Assembly (NCBI GenBank): GCA_028282885.1
Contig: JANQGX010000006.1
Span: 1 to 64,000 of the forward strand
Source: SAR324 cluster bacterium
Lineage (GTDB): Bacteria > SAR324 > XYD2-FULL-50-16
DNA length: 64,000 nucleotides
Direction: 5' to 3'
Both the position numbers and the translations under genes were made by a program. The first letter of the stretch is position 1. Every line of letters begins with the position of its first letter. Below the pieces are notes generated by a model. That model had not been told where the DNA came from. It saw only the letters and a list, made by a program, of their open reading frames with translations, and made no database searches. Positions 36,096 through 46,352 of the stretch are shown piece by piece.

Positions 36096-37412
36096 TCAAA
36101 CCTGAGATATCAGGTTCTCAATTCTCGATGCAAAACTCAGGAGTTCAAGATCTCCGTTTAACGGTCCTGCAATCTGCACACTGATTCCGACACCCGGCTC
36201 TATTTGCACAATCGGAATGCTGACAGCCGGATTTCGGCTGACGTTAAAAAGAGAGGTGTATCTGCGCAGATACATATCCAAAGGATAGAAACGATTTCCC
36301 AGCCTTAACATCTGATCCGTCTTCAAGGGAGGATAACAGGGCAAGGTCGGGATTATCAGAAAATCTATCGTTTCAAACAGCTCATTTATCTCTTGTTGAA
36401 AGCCTGCTTGCTTTTGGCAAGCCTCCTGATAGGTCGCCGGGTCTACTTGGGAAGCATAGTTCAGTGTCTCCAGGATTACCTGATCCAGGGATTCCGGAGG
36501 CTCTTCAAGGATGTTTGGGTGATTATCAGCAGCTTCGCGACAGACAATCGGATCATGGATTTTCGATATTTGATCCGGATGGGGGAGAGATACTCTGACA
36601 ATTTCAGATCCAAGGGATTCGACTTGCTTCTCGACCACCATCATAGCCTGTTTGATAGCTTCATCGGCCTCATCATAAAACCCGGGATCGACACCAATCC
36701 GAATCCCTTCAATCGAATTTTTGCCAAGGTTTGGTTTGTTAGCTGGCAGCAAGGCTTCCATGACCAGCCTGATGTCGGCTGCATTGTTGGCCAGCAAACC
36801 AACATGATCCATTGTTTGAGAAAAAGGTAAAACCCCCTTCATACTCAGTAGTCCCCAGGTGGGTTTGAATCCGGCAAGACCGCAGCATGCGGCCGGGATA
36901 CGGATACTTCCGCCACTGTCCGTTCCCAGGGCTACAGGTGAATAACCGGCAGCAACAGCAGCAGCGCTACCTCCGCTTGATCCCCCTACAATTCTTTCAG
37001 GTGCCAGCGGATGAATAACCTTCGGTGTTCTGATACCAAATCCGCCATTGTCGGTTTTGGACAGTCCCATCACAATCGCCCCCAGGTTTCTTAATCGAGT
37101 GACGATATCTGCATCGGATTTCGGGATTCTTCCCTTGAGATAGTCAAGCCCGCCCGTACACCGTCCCGATTTCACATCTATCATATCTTTGATAACCAGG
37201 CATAAACCTGCCAGCGGGCCGGAGATTTTCATACTGTCAACAGCATTTGCTGTTTCCATTGCCCGGGTTCCAAAAACCTGAACCATGGCATTCGTTTCAG
37301 CATCCTGACGCTTAATTCTGTCCAGATAAACCGACAAAATGTAACTTGCTTTTATTTTTCCGGATTTTATTTTATCACCCTGATCAAACCAGGTTTCCAC
37401 ATCTGTTTTCAT
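36096..37412 (-). CDS. Amidase (amidase signature family)
   Basis: ATG 37412 has gaaggaac upstream and gives 438 aa. The Ser-cisSer-Lys triad is present: Lys in CLVIKDMID, cis-Ser in VGGSSGGSAAAVAAG, and the nucleophile Ser in LGTDSGGSIRIPA. It hydrolyses amides; the substrate is unknown, but the divergent IclR-M20-glutamine synthetase operon suggests amino acid or N-carbamoyl compounds. The downstream region carries a transposase remnant. Confidence 0.9.
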   Translation of the reverse strand: MKTDVETWFDQGDKIKSGKIKASYILSVYLDRIKRQDAETNAMVQVFGTRAMETANAVDSMKISGPLAGLCLVIKDMIDVKSGRCTGGLDYLKGRIPKSDADIVTRLRNLGAIVMGLSKTDNGGFGIRTPKVIHPLAPERIVGGSSGGSAAAVAAGYSPVALGTDSGGSIRIPAACCGLAGFKPTWGLLSMKGVLPFSQTMDHVGLLANNAADIRLVMEALLPANKPNLGKNSIEGIRIGVDPGFYDEADEAIKQAMMVVEKQVESLGSEIVRVSLPHPDQISKIHDPIVCREAADNHPNILEEPPESLDQVILETLNYASQVDPATYQEACQKQAGFQQEINELFETIDFLIIPTLPCYPPLKTDQMLRLGNRFYPLDMYLRRYTSLFNVSRNPAVSIPIVQIEPGVGISVQIAGPLNGDLELLSFASRIENLISQV

Positions 37413-37572
37413 ATAGTTCCTTCGGTTCAATATCGACTTTTGTCGATAAATTGCCAGGGTCATCCCGTCTAATTCCAAGTACTTAACGAATTGAGGATAT
37501 TTTTATCCCGTTTTTTTTAAATTGATCTTGACATTTTTTTTGACTGAATGGTAGAGCTATTTTCACTTAATG

Positions 37573-37584
37573 AGAATTAATTCT
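37573..37584. promoter_or_regulatory. Candidate IclR operator
   Basis: AGAATTAATTCT, a 12-base perfect palindrome, lies 17 bases upstream of the IclR start and downstream of a TTGACA (-35-like) at 37528-37533. It is well placed for autoregulation and for control of the divergent amidase. Confidence 0.5.
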
Positions 37585-37601
37585 TACGGAGTGAGAAAAC
37601 C

Positions 37602-38381
37602 ATGAGCTTACTATCTCTTAAAAGAGGACTTGATTTGCTGAATTGCTTTGATGAGCAAAACAAGTATTTAACGGCCCAGCAACTTGCGTCCCGGTTGGAT
37701 GTACCCTTGAGCACGGTTTACAGGTATCTGGAAATTCTGACGGAACAACAGTTCCTTCATAAGAACCCGACTTCCCGCTTATATAACCTGGGAACAGCTA
37801 TTCATCGATTGGTTCACCTGGTCGGATCTGACCTTCCCGTAGTTAGTCTAGCGATGCCTTATATGGAAAAGCTTGCGCGTCAGACAAATGAAACCATATT
37901 TCTGACCGTCCTGGTGAACTACAGATCTGTCTGTATCAAAAAAATAGAATCCAATCGCAGGGTAAAGTTAACCATCGATGAAGGTTCCCATCAGTTGCTG
38001 CATGCAGGCGCTTCATCGCGTATTCTATTGGCATATCAGGAAGAGCATTTTTTCCGGCAGTGGCTTTCTGCAGAAGATATGCCCAGGTATACGGACAATA
38101 CTATTTGCGATGAAAACTCCATGGTAAAAGAGCTGGAGCATACCCGAAATCAGGGGTTTGCTGTCAGTGACGGAGAAACGGATGAGGGAGCAATGGCTGT
38201 TGCAGCCCCTGTTTTTGATGCTACGGGAAAGCTCATGGCGGGTCTGTCGCTGGCGGGCCCAAGTGAAAGAATTAAAAGCCTGCTCCCGGAGCTGACCAGG
38301 GTATTGGTGGAAGCGACCAATCAAATCAGCGGTGAACTGGGATTCGGTCAATCAGCAAATGCTGCAAGCCATGAAGGCTGA
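37602..38381 (+). CDS. IclR-family transcriptional regulator
   Basis: A 259-residue protein with an N-terminal winged helix (LDVPLSTVYRYLEILTEQQF) and a C-terminal effector domain (VRLTIDEG..LLHAGASSRILLAYQ; GFAVSDGETDEGAMAVAAPVF). The ribosome binding site is acggag, spacing 9. It is the first gene of the plus-strand operon and divergent from the amidase. IclR proteins bind small acids; here perhaps a glutamyl or carbamoyl compound. Confidence 0.92.
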   Translation: MSLLSLKRGLDLLNCFDEQNKYLTAQQLASRLDVPLSTVYRYLEILTEQQFLHKNPTSRLYNLGTAIHRLVHLVGSDLPVVSLAMPYMEKLARQTNETIFLTVLVNYRSVCIKKIESNRRVKLTIDEGSHQLLHAGASSRILLAYQEEHFFRQWLSAEDMPRYTDNTICDENSMVKELEHTRNQGFAVSDGETDEGAMAVAAPVFDATGKLMAGLSLAGPSERIKSLLPELTRVLVEATNQISGELGFGQSANAASHEG

Positions 38382-38408
38382 AAGGAAATACATTTATAAA
38401 ATTGAGAA

Positions 38409-39698
38409 ATGAAATTTGATAAACTAGAAACAGCCCTTCATGAGAAGGGCGCCCAGGCTATATTGGAACATCAACTTCTGGACTGGGTGGAATCCTTCGG
38501 AAAGATCGGCCAAACCGAACAGGGAGGCGTTTCCCGACTGGCTTTCGGTCCGGATGATCTTCTTGCGCGAAAGATGATCATTGAGCGAATGCACAGGGAA
38601 TTGGGTCTGGAACTGAGGATTGATGCCTGGGGCAATATTATTGGCAGGAGGCCCGGGAATTATTCCAGATCCGGCATTCTCATGACCGGTTCTCATCTCG
38701 ATACGGTCAGAAACGGCGGTAAGTTCGATGGGGCTGCCGGGATATTTTGCGCCCTGGAAGCCGTGCGGATTTTAAACCGGCTTGACATTCAAACCCGGCA
38801 TCCTCTTGAGGTGATGGTTTTTGCCGCGGAGGAGGCAAATCAATCCGGAATATCCACTATTGGCAGCAGGGGAAAGACGGGTCGCCTGCAATCCGAAAGC
38901 CTGGCTGATTACAAAGATGATCACGGAGTTCCTTTGTTAGAGGCCGTTACCGCTGCAGGGGGAAATCCGTCTGAAATGAAACACGATCAATTCCATCCGG
39001 GAGAAATCAAGGTGTTTATCGAGATTCACAATGAACAGATGAACCGCCTGGAAAACAACGGATTTGATTTGGGCATCGTCACCGGTGTTACCGGAATTCG
39101 TAGAAGACAATTCACGGTTGAGGGTTCTGCGGGTCATGGAGGGACTATACTAATGGATCAACGAAAGGATGCCCTTGTTGCAGCCGCAGAGCTTGTTACG
39201 GCTGTTTATAACATTGCTTCCGAAAGCGGGGGAGAAGCAGTGGCGACGGTGGGGCATATATCGGTGGAGCCTAATTCCGTTAACGTCGTCCCCGGCAAAA
39301 CAGTTCTGGAAATGGAAATTCGCAGTTACAATTCCCGGGAACTGGACAGAATTGATGAAACCGTGTGGAAGACCGCCAATAGTATTGAAAAAAAGTATGG
39401 AACTCCCATCAAAAGGGGTTCTTTGACTTATGATAATACACCGAGAGAGTTTGCTCCATTGGTAAGAAAGGCCCTGACACGCTCCAGCGATATCTGCGGT
39501 TATCGATCGACAGATCTTGTCTCCATGGCCGGGCATGATGCCTATCACATGTCCTATGTCACGAATGCCGGGATGATCTTTGTTCCCAGCAGGAACGGAC
39601 TAAGCCATTGTCCGGAAGAATATACGGATCCGCTATATCTGGCCCGGGCAACAGAGGTACTTTTAACAACACTTTTACATATTGATGAGGAGGATTAG
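38409..39698 (+). CDS. M20-family Zn-dependent amidohydrolase (hydantoinase/carbamoylase type)
   Basis: A 429-residue enzyme. The dinuclear metal site is complete: TGSHLDTVRNGG (His), KFDGAAGIF (Asp), AEEANQSG (Glu), EIHNEQMN (His) and GHDAYHMSY (His). Members cleave N-carbamoyl amino acids, allantoate or ureidoglycolate. It overlaps or abuts the ligase gene, indicating an operon. The start has no strong ribosome binding site, being 28 bases after the IclR stop. Confidence 0.92.
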   Translation: MKFDKLETALHEKGAQAILEHQLLDWVESFGKIGQTEQGGVSRLAFGPDDLLARKMIIERMHRELGLELRIDAWGNIIGRRPGNYSRSGILMTGSHLDTVRNGGKFDGAAGIFCALEAVRILNRLDIQTRHPLEVMVFAAEEANQSGISTIGSRGKTGRLQSESLADYKDDHGVPLLEAVTAAGGNPSEMKHDQFHPGEIKVFIEIHNEQMNRLENNGFDLGIVTGVTGIRRRQFTVEGSAGHGGTILMDQRKDALVAAAELVTAVYNIASESGGEAVATVGHISVEPNSVNVVPGKTVLEMEIRSYNSRELDRIDETVWKTANSIEKKYGTPIKRGSLTYDNTPREFAPLVRKALTRSSDICGYRSTDLVSMAGHDAYHMSYVTNAGMIFVPSRNGLSHCPEEYTDPLYLARATEVLLTTLLHIDEED

Positions 39699-39702
39699 CA
39701 AC

Positions 39703-41037
39703 ATGGGATATTCCCTGACTGAAATACAAAAAAAACTGGAAGACGAAAACGTACAATTCCTGAGCTGGCAATTCTGCACCCTTTTTGGCGAAGTCAAGGA
39801 GGTTTTGACACCCACCAGGGATCTTGAAAGCGTCATCGAAAATGGTTGCGGTATCGACGGATCCTGCGCCAAATACGTACCAACCAACAAGAGCGACCTG
39901 ATTCTCAGACCGGATCTGGATACTTTTATGATTCAGCCCTGGGGGGAGGAAGAGGATAAAACAGCTCGTTTTATCTGTGATCTCTATGAAGTGGATGGCA
40001 ATACCCCGTTCTCAATGGATCCCAGGGGAGCCTTGCGCCGGGTTCTGGAGCAGATGCACACTGAATTCGGAAAAGACTGGCATTTTATGACCGCACCCGA
40101 GATGGAGTATTACCTGGTCAGAAAAAACGAATCGGGAGAAGTATTACCGATTGATACAGGGTATTATTGCGATGCCTACCCAAGGGACCTGGGATACGAT
40201 TTCCGTAAAAAAATGGCCCGAACACTGGACCAGCTCGGATTTGTAACAGAAACCAATCATCATGAAGGGGTGCAATCAAAGCACGAAATCAATTTTCGCT
40301 ATGGACATGCGCTGCCCATCGCCGATCAGACCATTACCTTCAAACAGGTCATCAAACACTATGCGGCTCTCGAAGGAATGATTGCCTCATTTATGCCGAA
40401 GCCGTTTTATGGCCACCATGGAGCAGGAATGCATGTACATATGAGCATTCTCGATTCTGCCTCCGATACCAACGTTTTTTACGATCCATCAGCGGAATAT
40501 CAACTGTCTGAAACTGGGCAGCAGTTCATGGCTGGTGTAATGGATCACGCGCGTGGATTGGCCGGCATTACCAATCCCTCGGTGAACTCTTATAAACGAC
40601 TGGTTCCGGGTTTTGAAGTTCCCATCTATGTCTGTTGGGGGCTTTATAATCGCTCTGTTTTGCTTCGGGTTCCGGTATCAACTCCCCAAGCACGAAGAGC
40701 TGAAATTCGCTGCCCCGATGCAACCAGTAATCCGTACTTGACCTTGGCAGCGCTTCTTGCTGCCGGGCTTGATGGTATCCGAAGGGGATTGAAACTGCCC
40801 CCGCCGGTACCGGAACTTGTGTATGATTTCTCTCCGCAGGAGAGGCAGGCACGCAATATCCCCAGTCTCCCGGGAAATCTGAAAGAGGCCCTGACTTGTC
40901 TGGAAGAGGACTCTTTGCTCCGGGATGCCCTGGGACAGGATTTGATCAATCGATTCCTCGAACTGAAATGGAAGGAGTGGCAGGAATTCAGCAGTTTCGT
41001 CCACCCATGGGAGTGGAGAACCTATCTTGACTGTTAA
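39703..41037 (+). CDS. Glutamine synthetase-family ligase
   Basis: ATG 39703 has gaggagga at spacing 7 (444 aa). It is a type I-like glutamine synthetase: IDGSCAKYVPTNKSDLILRP in the N-domain; EMEYYLV, HHGAGMHVHMS (ammonia/ATP site), RRAEIRCPDATSNPYL in the catalytic barrel. The motif IDGSCA replaces the usual FDGSS. Either it makes glutamine, or like PuuA/GlnA paralogues it makes gamma-glutamyl amides. Its place with amidase, M20 and GGT genes favours the latter, but this is inference. Confidence 0.9.
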   Translation: MGYSLTEIQKKLEDENVQFLSWQFCTLFGEVKEVLTPTRDLESVIENGCGIDGSCAKYVPTNKSDLILRPDLDTFMIQPWGEEEDKTARFICDLYEVDGNTPFSMDPRGALRRVLEQMHTEFGKDWHFMTAPEMEYYLVRKNESGEVLPIDTGYYCDAYPRDLGYDFRKKMARTLDQLGFVTETNHHEGVQSKHEINFRYGHALPIADQTITFKQVIKHYAALEGMIASFMPKPFYGHHGAGMHVHMSILDSASDTNVFYDPSAEYQLSETGQQFMAGVMDHARGLAGITNPSVNSYKRLVPGFEVPIYVCWGLYNRSVLLRVPVSTPQARRAEIRCPDATSNPYLTLAALLAAGLDGIRRGLKLPPPVPELVYDFSPQERQARNIPSLPGNLKEALTCLEEDSLLRDALGQDLINRFLELKWKEWQEFSSFVHPWEWRTYLDC

Positions 41038-41078
41038 TCCCTAAACCAAAAACCCTAATCAACCAAAGGAGATGTATC

Positions 41079-42641
41079 ATGAAATCAAGATTTCTCCTAA
41101 TCCTGCTGTCATTGAGCCTGATGGTTGGATTAATAACCGCCCCTGTTCTGGCCGGAATACCCAAAGAGGTATTGGTGGTTGGCCAGGTGGCAGAACCGAA
41201 ATCACTGGATCCATCAACCGTGACGGCAGTTAACGATTTTCGGATACTGATCAATATGTATGATGGGCTGGTTCGCTATAAAAGTGGCACCCTGCAGGTA
41301 GAGCCTGCTTTGGCAGAGTCCTGGAAGATCAGCAAAAGCGGAACGTTGTATACCTTTAACTTACGCAAGGGAGTCAAGTTTCATGATGGCAGCAGCTTTA
41401 ATGCCGACGCCGTTAAATTTAATTTTGACCGGATGCTCTCGGACAAGCACCCGTATCACAACACAGGTCCCTTCCCCCTGGCCTTCTTTTTCAGTGCTAT
41501 CAAGGAAACCCGGGTAATTGATCCCTATACGGTTCAATTCAAACTGGAAAAACCTTACGCTCCATTGCTGTCCAACCTGGCATATCCCACAGGTCTCATC
41601 GTTTCTCCTGCATCCGTCAGGAAACTGGGGAAGGGTTTCGGACGTAATCCTGCCGGAACCGGTGCCTTTAAGTTTGCGGCCTGGGAAAGTAATCGAAAGG
41701 TGGTTATTGAACGCAATGAGGAATACTGGGATGGAGCGCCACCTCTCAAAGCGGTTATTTTCAGACCGATCACGGACAGTAATACCCGCGTGACAGAGAT
41801 GCTTTCAGGTGGAATCGACATGATGGTGGAAGTACCACCGGATAATGTGGCTACCTTCAAAACAGATGCCTTTAGTCTTTATGAACAGGCGGGACCGCAT
41901 CTCTGGTTTTTGATCCTGAACTGTAAAGAAGGCCCGTTCAAAAACAAGATGGTACGCCAGGCCGCCAATTACGCTATCAATAAAAAAGCACTGGTGGAAA
42001 ATGTCCTTCAGGGAACAGCCGAAGTGGCTGCGGGACCGACTCCTCCTGCTTTCGCCTGGGCCTATAATGATAAACTGACCCCTTACCCCTACGATCCTGA
42101 TAAAGCCGGGAAAATGGTGGAAGAGGCCGGTTTCAAGGGGGCTACCGTTACCTTTTATGTTACAGAGGGCGGATCCGGAATGCTTGATCCCATCCCCATG
42201 GGTACGGCAATTCAGGCAGATCTGGCAAAAATCGGCTTGAAGGTCAAAATCGAAACCTATGAGTGGAACACCTTCCTGGGAAAAGTGAATCCCGGGTTGG
42301 AAGGAAAAGCCGATATGGCTGAAATGGCCTGGATGACCAACGATCCGGACACGCTCCCTTTCCTGGCTCTTCGCAGCGGGGCATGGCCTGACAAAGGTGG
42401 GTTCAATTCGGGTTATTACGCTAATCCCAAGGTTGATGAGCTGCTTGAGAAGGCCCGTATTTCGACGGACCAGGATACTCGAGCCAGGCTTTATAAGGAG
42501 ATGCAAGAAATCGTATACGAAGACGCTCCCTGGGTGTTTGTTGCGAACTGGAAACAGAATGCCGTTTCCAGGGCCAATGTTAAGGAGTTCAGTTTGGAGC
42601 CTTCGTTCTTCCTTCTTCTTCACAAAGTCTATAAACAATAA
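41079..42641 (+). CDS. Family 5 (Dpp/Opp) substrate-binding protein 1
   Basis: A 520-residue protein with a signal peptide (ends PVLAGI). It has SBP_bac_5 features: LDPSTVTAVNDFRI, KFHDGSSFNADAVKFNFDR, GTGAFKFAAW and the RQAANYAINKKALVE block. It binds peptides or related compounds for an ABC importer. Ribosome binding site: aaaggagatg. It probably belongs to the outer Dpp system (48.4-52.3 kb), from which the inner system separates it. A terminator-like hairpin follows. Confidence 0.9.
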   Translation: MKSRFLLILLSLSLMVGLITAPVLAGIPKEVLVVGQVAEPKSLDPSTVTAVNDFRILINMYDGLVRYKSGTLQVEPALAESWKISKSGTLYTFNLRKGVKFHDGSSFNADAVKFNFDRMLSDKHPYHNTGPFPLAFFFSAIKETRVIDPYTVQFKLEKPYAPLLSNLAYPTGLIVSPASVRKLGKGFGRNPAGTGAFKFAAWESNRKVVIERNEEYWDGAPPLKAVIFRPITDSNTRVTEMLSGGIDMMVEVPPDNVATFKTDAFSLYEQAGPHLWFLILNCKEGPFKNKMVRQAANYAINKKALVENVLQGTAEVAAGPTPPAFAWAYNDKLTPYPYDPDKAGKMVEEAGFKGATVTFYVTEGGSGMLDPIPMGTAIQADLAKIGLKVKIETYEWNTFLGKVNPGLEGKADMAEMAWMTNDPDTLPFLALRSGAWPDKGGFNSGYYANPKVDELLEKARISTDQDTRARLYKEMQEIVYEDAPWVFVANWKQNAVSRANVKEFSLEPSFFLLLHKVYKQ

Positions 42642-42650
42642 TTCTCAAGA

Positions 42651-42676
42651 GATCGGAATCGTAGTCGATTCCGATC
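42651..42676 (+). terminator. Hairpin after binding protein 1
   Basis: GATCGGAATCG/CGATTCCGATC, an 11-bp perfect stem with a 4-base loop, 10 bases after the stop. A short U-run follows (ggtttttctg), so partial termination or transcript stabilisation is likely. Confidence 0.7.
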
Positions 42677-42840
42677 CATGGGTTTTTCTGATAAATAACT
42701 TCATTTACACTTAATAACTGGAGGATTTACCAGTTGCATTTGGAGTTGGTTTTACCAATAGCTTTATCAAGAGTGAATTTGTGACGATTGAAATATGATT
42801 GGGAACTGACAATCACTGAAATAAATATAAAGGAGATGTT

Positions 42841-44376
42841 ATGAAACAGAAAACAGTCATCGCTAACAGATTTTTATTAGGCTTGATAACTTTGGCCACC
42901 ATATTGATTTTCACAACGCCTGCATTTTCCAAGGACAGTATCACTGTGGCACTCGGAACCAGGCTTGGAAGTCTAGATGGTTGGAACACGGCAGCCATGG
43001 TCGATTGGACTGTTTGTAACCAGATTTATGACAGCTTATATATTCTCGATCCAACGACATTCAGACCTAAACCGAACTTGGCTGTTTCACATAAAATGCT
43101 GGATGACTATACCTGGCAAATCAAGCTGAGAAAAGGGGTTAAGTTTCACAATGGTGAAAGCTTTGACGCCCATTCCGTAAAATTTTCGTTTGAAAGAGTG
43201 TTAGATCCTGAGCGTAAATTATACAACCAGGTTAAATGGTCCAAGGTAATTGAAAAAATCGATGTAATTGATGATTTCACCATCCAAATAAAAACCAAAA
43301 AACCCTATGTTGTTCTTATTGAGAATCTGGCGACATTGGATACAGGTATGGTGCCACCAAACTATATTCGAGAAAAAGGGGATTCATACTTCAGTTCACA
43401 TCCTGTTGGCACCGGACCTTATAAGTTTGCTAGCTGGAAGCAGGGTGACCGCGTAGAGCTGGTTGCAAATGAAAACTACTGGAACGGTATTCCAAAGATA
43501 AAAAAAGCTACATTTCGAATTATACCGGAAGCTTCAATTTCAACAGCGGAACTCATTGCTGGTGGAGTAGACGTTGTTGGTCGGATGAGATCAGAGCAAG
43601 TCCGCACTGTAAAAAAATCCAAAACCGCAAAAGTGCTTTCAGTGTTGTCGAACAGGGGGCATTTCATCCAATTTGACTCTATCGGTCGCGCAGGAAAATC
43701 TCCTTTTCAGAATATTAAGGTACGTCAGGCGGTTTATCACGCGATAAACCGTCCGGCCATCATTAAAATGGTCCTGGAAGGATACGGCAAGGATTTAAAT
43801 GGTCCTCTCAGCTCAACCTATTTTGGCTTTGATCCTTCGGTTGCGGATTTGGAGCCGCAGTACAACCCTGAAAAAGCAAAAAAGCTTTTGGCTGAAGCTG
43901 GATATCCTGATGGTTTTAATGCCCAGCTTTCAGTTTATGAACAAAAAAGTGTATATGAGGCGGTTCAAGGATTCTTAAGCAAGGTTGGAATAAATACGAA
44001 ACTGAATTGGTATGGAGCTGACCTTTCAACTTTGGTGCAGCTTCGCAATTCCGGAAAAGTCAAAGATATGGGTGCCTACAGTTGGGGTTCTGTTGTTTAT
44101 GATCCGGACTACTTTTTGCCGTATTGGTTTGGTATGGATTCCGCTCGTAATTATATGAAAGATCAAGAGATCTCAGATTGGTTAGCAGAGGCTGGCCGGG
44201 AATTTGATGAAGCCAAAAGGAAAAAGCTTTACAGAAAAGTTCAGATTAAAATCATTGAAAATGCCTTCTGGGTACCAGTATTCAACGAGAAAGCACTTTA
44301 TGGTGTGAATAAAAAGCTCAATCTCGTTGCTTTAGGTGAGTTTCCACAGTTGCGTTCGTGTTCCTGGCAAGACTGA
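42841..44376 (+). CDS. Family 5 substrate-binding protein 2
   Basis: A 511-residue protein with a signal peptide ending PAFSKD. It has KFHNGESFDAHSVKFSFER, GTGPYKFASW and RQAVYHAINRPAIIK. It is visibly more AT-rich than binding protein 1, as are the four genes after it. Ribosome binding site: aaaggagatg, like binding protein 1. Confidence 0.92.
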   Translation: MKQKTVIANRFLLGLITLATILIFTTPAFSKDSITVALGTRLGSLDGWNTAAMVDWTVCNQIYDSLYILDPTTFRPKPNLAVSHKMLDDYTWQIKLRKGVKFHNGESFDAHSVKFSFERVLDPERKLYNQVKWSKVIEKIDVIDDFTIQIKTKKPYVVLIENLATLDTGMVPPNYIREKGDSYFSSHPVGTGPYKFASWKQGDRVELVANENYWNGIPKIKKATFRIIPEASISTAELIAGGVDVVGRMRSEQVRTVKKSKTAKVLSVLSNRGHFIQFDSIGRAGKSPFQNIKVRQAVYHAINRPAIIKMVLEGYGKDLNGPLSSTYFGFDPSVADLEPQYNPEKAKKLLAEAGYPDGFNAQLSVYEQKSVYEAVQGFLSKVGINTKLNWYGADLSTLVQLRNSGKVKDMGAYSWGSVVYDPDYFLPYWFGMDSARNYMKDQEISDWLAEAGREFDEAKRKKLYRKVQIKIIENAFWVPVFNEKALYGVNKKLNLVALGEFPQLRSCSWQD

Positions 44377-44435
44377 AAGATGAACTGTCCTATGAATCCG
44401 GGTAAAAACGGATTTACAGGATAAACTAAACCCCG

Positions 44436-44460
44436 GGATCCAGGTTGCCCGCCTGGATCC
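44436..44460 (+). repeat. Hairpin between binding protein 2 and permease
   Basis: GGATCCAGG/CCTGGATCC with a 7-base loop. Hairpins here are common and raise the level of the binding protein transcript relative to the permease. Confidence 0.6.
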
Positions 44461-44546
44461 ACTCAAATGACATTCAGGTCAGAAAAATCGAAATCAGGTT
44501 TTTATAGAAGTGAAGGAACAAATCAAAACAATTATAGAGAAGTGTT

Positions 44547-45464
44547 TTGAAAACATATATTATTAAAAAACTGTTTATAGCTATATTGACGGTTATCGGT
44601 GTCATTACAGTGACATTTCTGCTGCTTTATCTATCCGGGGACCCGGTTGCTACGATTTTACCTCCCGAAGCCAGTGCAGCCGATATTGAAGAGTTCAGAG
44701 AAAAAATGGGATTCAATCAACCAATCATCGTTCAATGGGCACAATTTTTCGGACAGGTAGCTCAATTTGATTTCGGCGAGTCTTATATAAGCAAGCAACC
44801 GGTTATCGCATTAATCTCAGACAGGGCTCCAGCTTCATTGATCCTCACAGCAGCCGGTTTTCTTGTATCTATCGCAATCGCAATACCTCTTGGTGTAATT
44901 TCGGCCATTAAGCGGTTTTCTATCATCGATAATATTGTAACCCTTTTTGCTTTGCTGGGTCAGGCAATGCCCATTTATTGGCTGGGGATTTTGCTGGTGA
45001 TTTTATTTGGATTGAGACTGGGATGGCTACCTATTTCAGGCAATGATACTCCTAAGCATTTGATTTTGCCCGCAATAACCTTGGGAGTCAGTCTTATACC
45101 CATCGTTATGAGAATGACACGTTCTGCAATGAACGATGTCCTGGAACAAGATTATATCAGAACAGCAAAGGCTTTTGGTATCTCCAAGGCCTCTATTTTT
45201 GTGAAATATGGGCTCAAAAATGCCATTTTACCGGTCATCGCCGTTGTTTTTGTGCAAGCAGGAACTTTACTCAGTGGCGCAGTCGTTACGGAAACCGTGT
45301 TTGCCTGGCCAGGCTTGGGTAGATTAGCAACTACGGCAATTTTGGCGGGAGACTATCCCCTGGTTAGGGCGTTGGTTATCCTGTCAACAGTATTTGTAGT
45401 ATTTGCCAATTTAATGGGAGACATACTGATTGCAAAATTAGACGCTAGAATAAGGTTTAACTGA
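44547..45464 (+). CDS. ABC transporter permease, DppB type (inner system)
   Basis: A 305-residue membrane protein. The first span starts at once (IIKKLFIAILTVIGV). RTAKAFGISKASIFVKYGLK is the EAA loop that contacts the ATPases. A TTG start is used; the stop overlaps the DppC start by one base. AT-rich compared with its homologue at 48415. Confidence 0.93.
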   Translation: MKTYIIKKLFIAILTVIGVITVTFLLLYLSGDPVATILPPEASAADIEEFREKMGFNQPIIVQWAQFFGQVAQFDFGESYISKQPVIALISDRAPASLILTAAGFLVSIAIAIPLGVISAIKRFSIIDNIVTLFALLGQAMPIYWLGILLVILFGLRLGWLPISGNDTPKHLILPAITLGVSLIPIVMRMTRSAMNDVLEQDYIRTAKAFGISKASIFVKYGLKNAILPVIAVVFVQAGTLLSGAVVTETVFAWPGLGRLATTAILAGDYPLVRALVILSTVFVVFANLMGDILIAKLDARIRFN

Positions 45465-46351
45465 TGAACAGCACCAAGGTACAGTATAATACAAGACTTC
45501 AGAAGGTTTTTTGGATTTTCAGAAAACATCGATTAGGCTTGGTAGGATTGGTTCTTACGATATTATTGGTTTTAGTTGCTATTATGGCCCCGTATATAGC
45601 GCCATATGATCCGTATGATCAGGATATCATGAAACGGTTCACTCCTCCCGTGTGGCATGAAGGTGGCTCAACAGAGCACATATTAGGTACGGATCATGTC
45701 GGGCGTGATCTCTTGAGTCGCGTAATCTATGGAGCCAGAATATCCATGTCCGTTGGTATATTTGCGGTTTCAATTGCAGCCAGCATCGGCATCGTTCTGG
45801 GATTACTGGCAGGACATTTCATGGGAACCACGGACAGAATTATAAGTTACTTCATTGATATGATGATGGCCTTTCCCTATGTGTTATTGGCAATGGCCCT
45901 AGTCGCTGTGTTTGGCGCAAGTTTTACCAACGTGTTTATCGTATTGGGAATTACCACATGGCCTATATATGCGAGGGTTACACGCACCGAAGTCCTGAGG
46001 ATTAAAGAGATGGATTATGTTTTAGCGGCCAGGGCATTTGGTATGGGGCGGATAAAAATAATAGTTTCTGAGATATTCCCGAATCTTTTTAACAGTATTA
46101 TTGTAGTCTGCACCGTGCAAACGGCTTTTGTTATCATAAGTGAATCTTTTCTAAGCTTTCTAGGTCTTGGTGTACAACCTCCGATACCTAGCTGGGGAGG
46201 AATGCTGTCGGAAGGTCGAGCTTACATGTTGGAAATGAGCTGGCTTGCAACCATTCCCGGGTTAGCTATATTTTTTGCGGCCATTGGTATTAACTTGCTT
46301 GGAGATGGGCTAAGGGACTTCTTCGATCCATATAAACGTAAACAAATCTAA
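45464..46351 (+). CDS. ABC transporter permease, DppC type (inner system)
   Basis: A 295-residue protein, first a short cytoplasmic region, then HRLGLVGLVLTILLVLVAIM. It has HILGTDHVGRDLLSRVIYGA, and the EAA loop AARAFGMGRIKIIVSEIFPN. It pairs with the DppB permease before it. Confidence 0.93.
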   Translation: MNSTKVQYNTRLQKVFWIFRKHRLGLVGLVLTILLVLVAIMAPYIAPYDPYDQDIMKRFTPPVWHEGGSTEHILGTDHVGRDLLSRVIYGARISMSVGIFAVSIAASIGIVLGLLAGHFMGTTDRIISYFIDMMMAFPYVLLAMALVAVFGASFTNVFIVLGITTWPIYARVTRTEVLRIKEMDYVLAARAFGMGRIKIIVSEIFPNLFNSIIVVCTVQTAFVIISESFLSFLGLGVQPPIPSWGGMLSEGRAYMLEMSWLATIPGLAIFFAAIGINLLGDGLRDFFDPYKRKQI

Positions 46352-46352
46352 A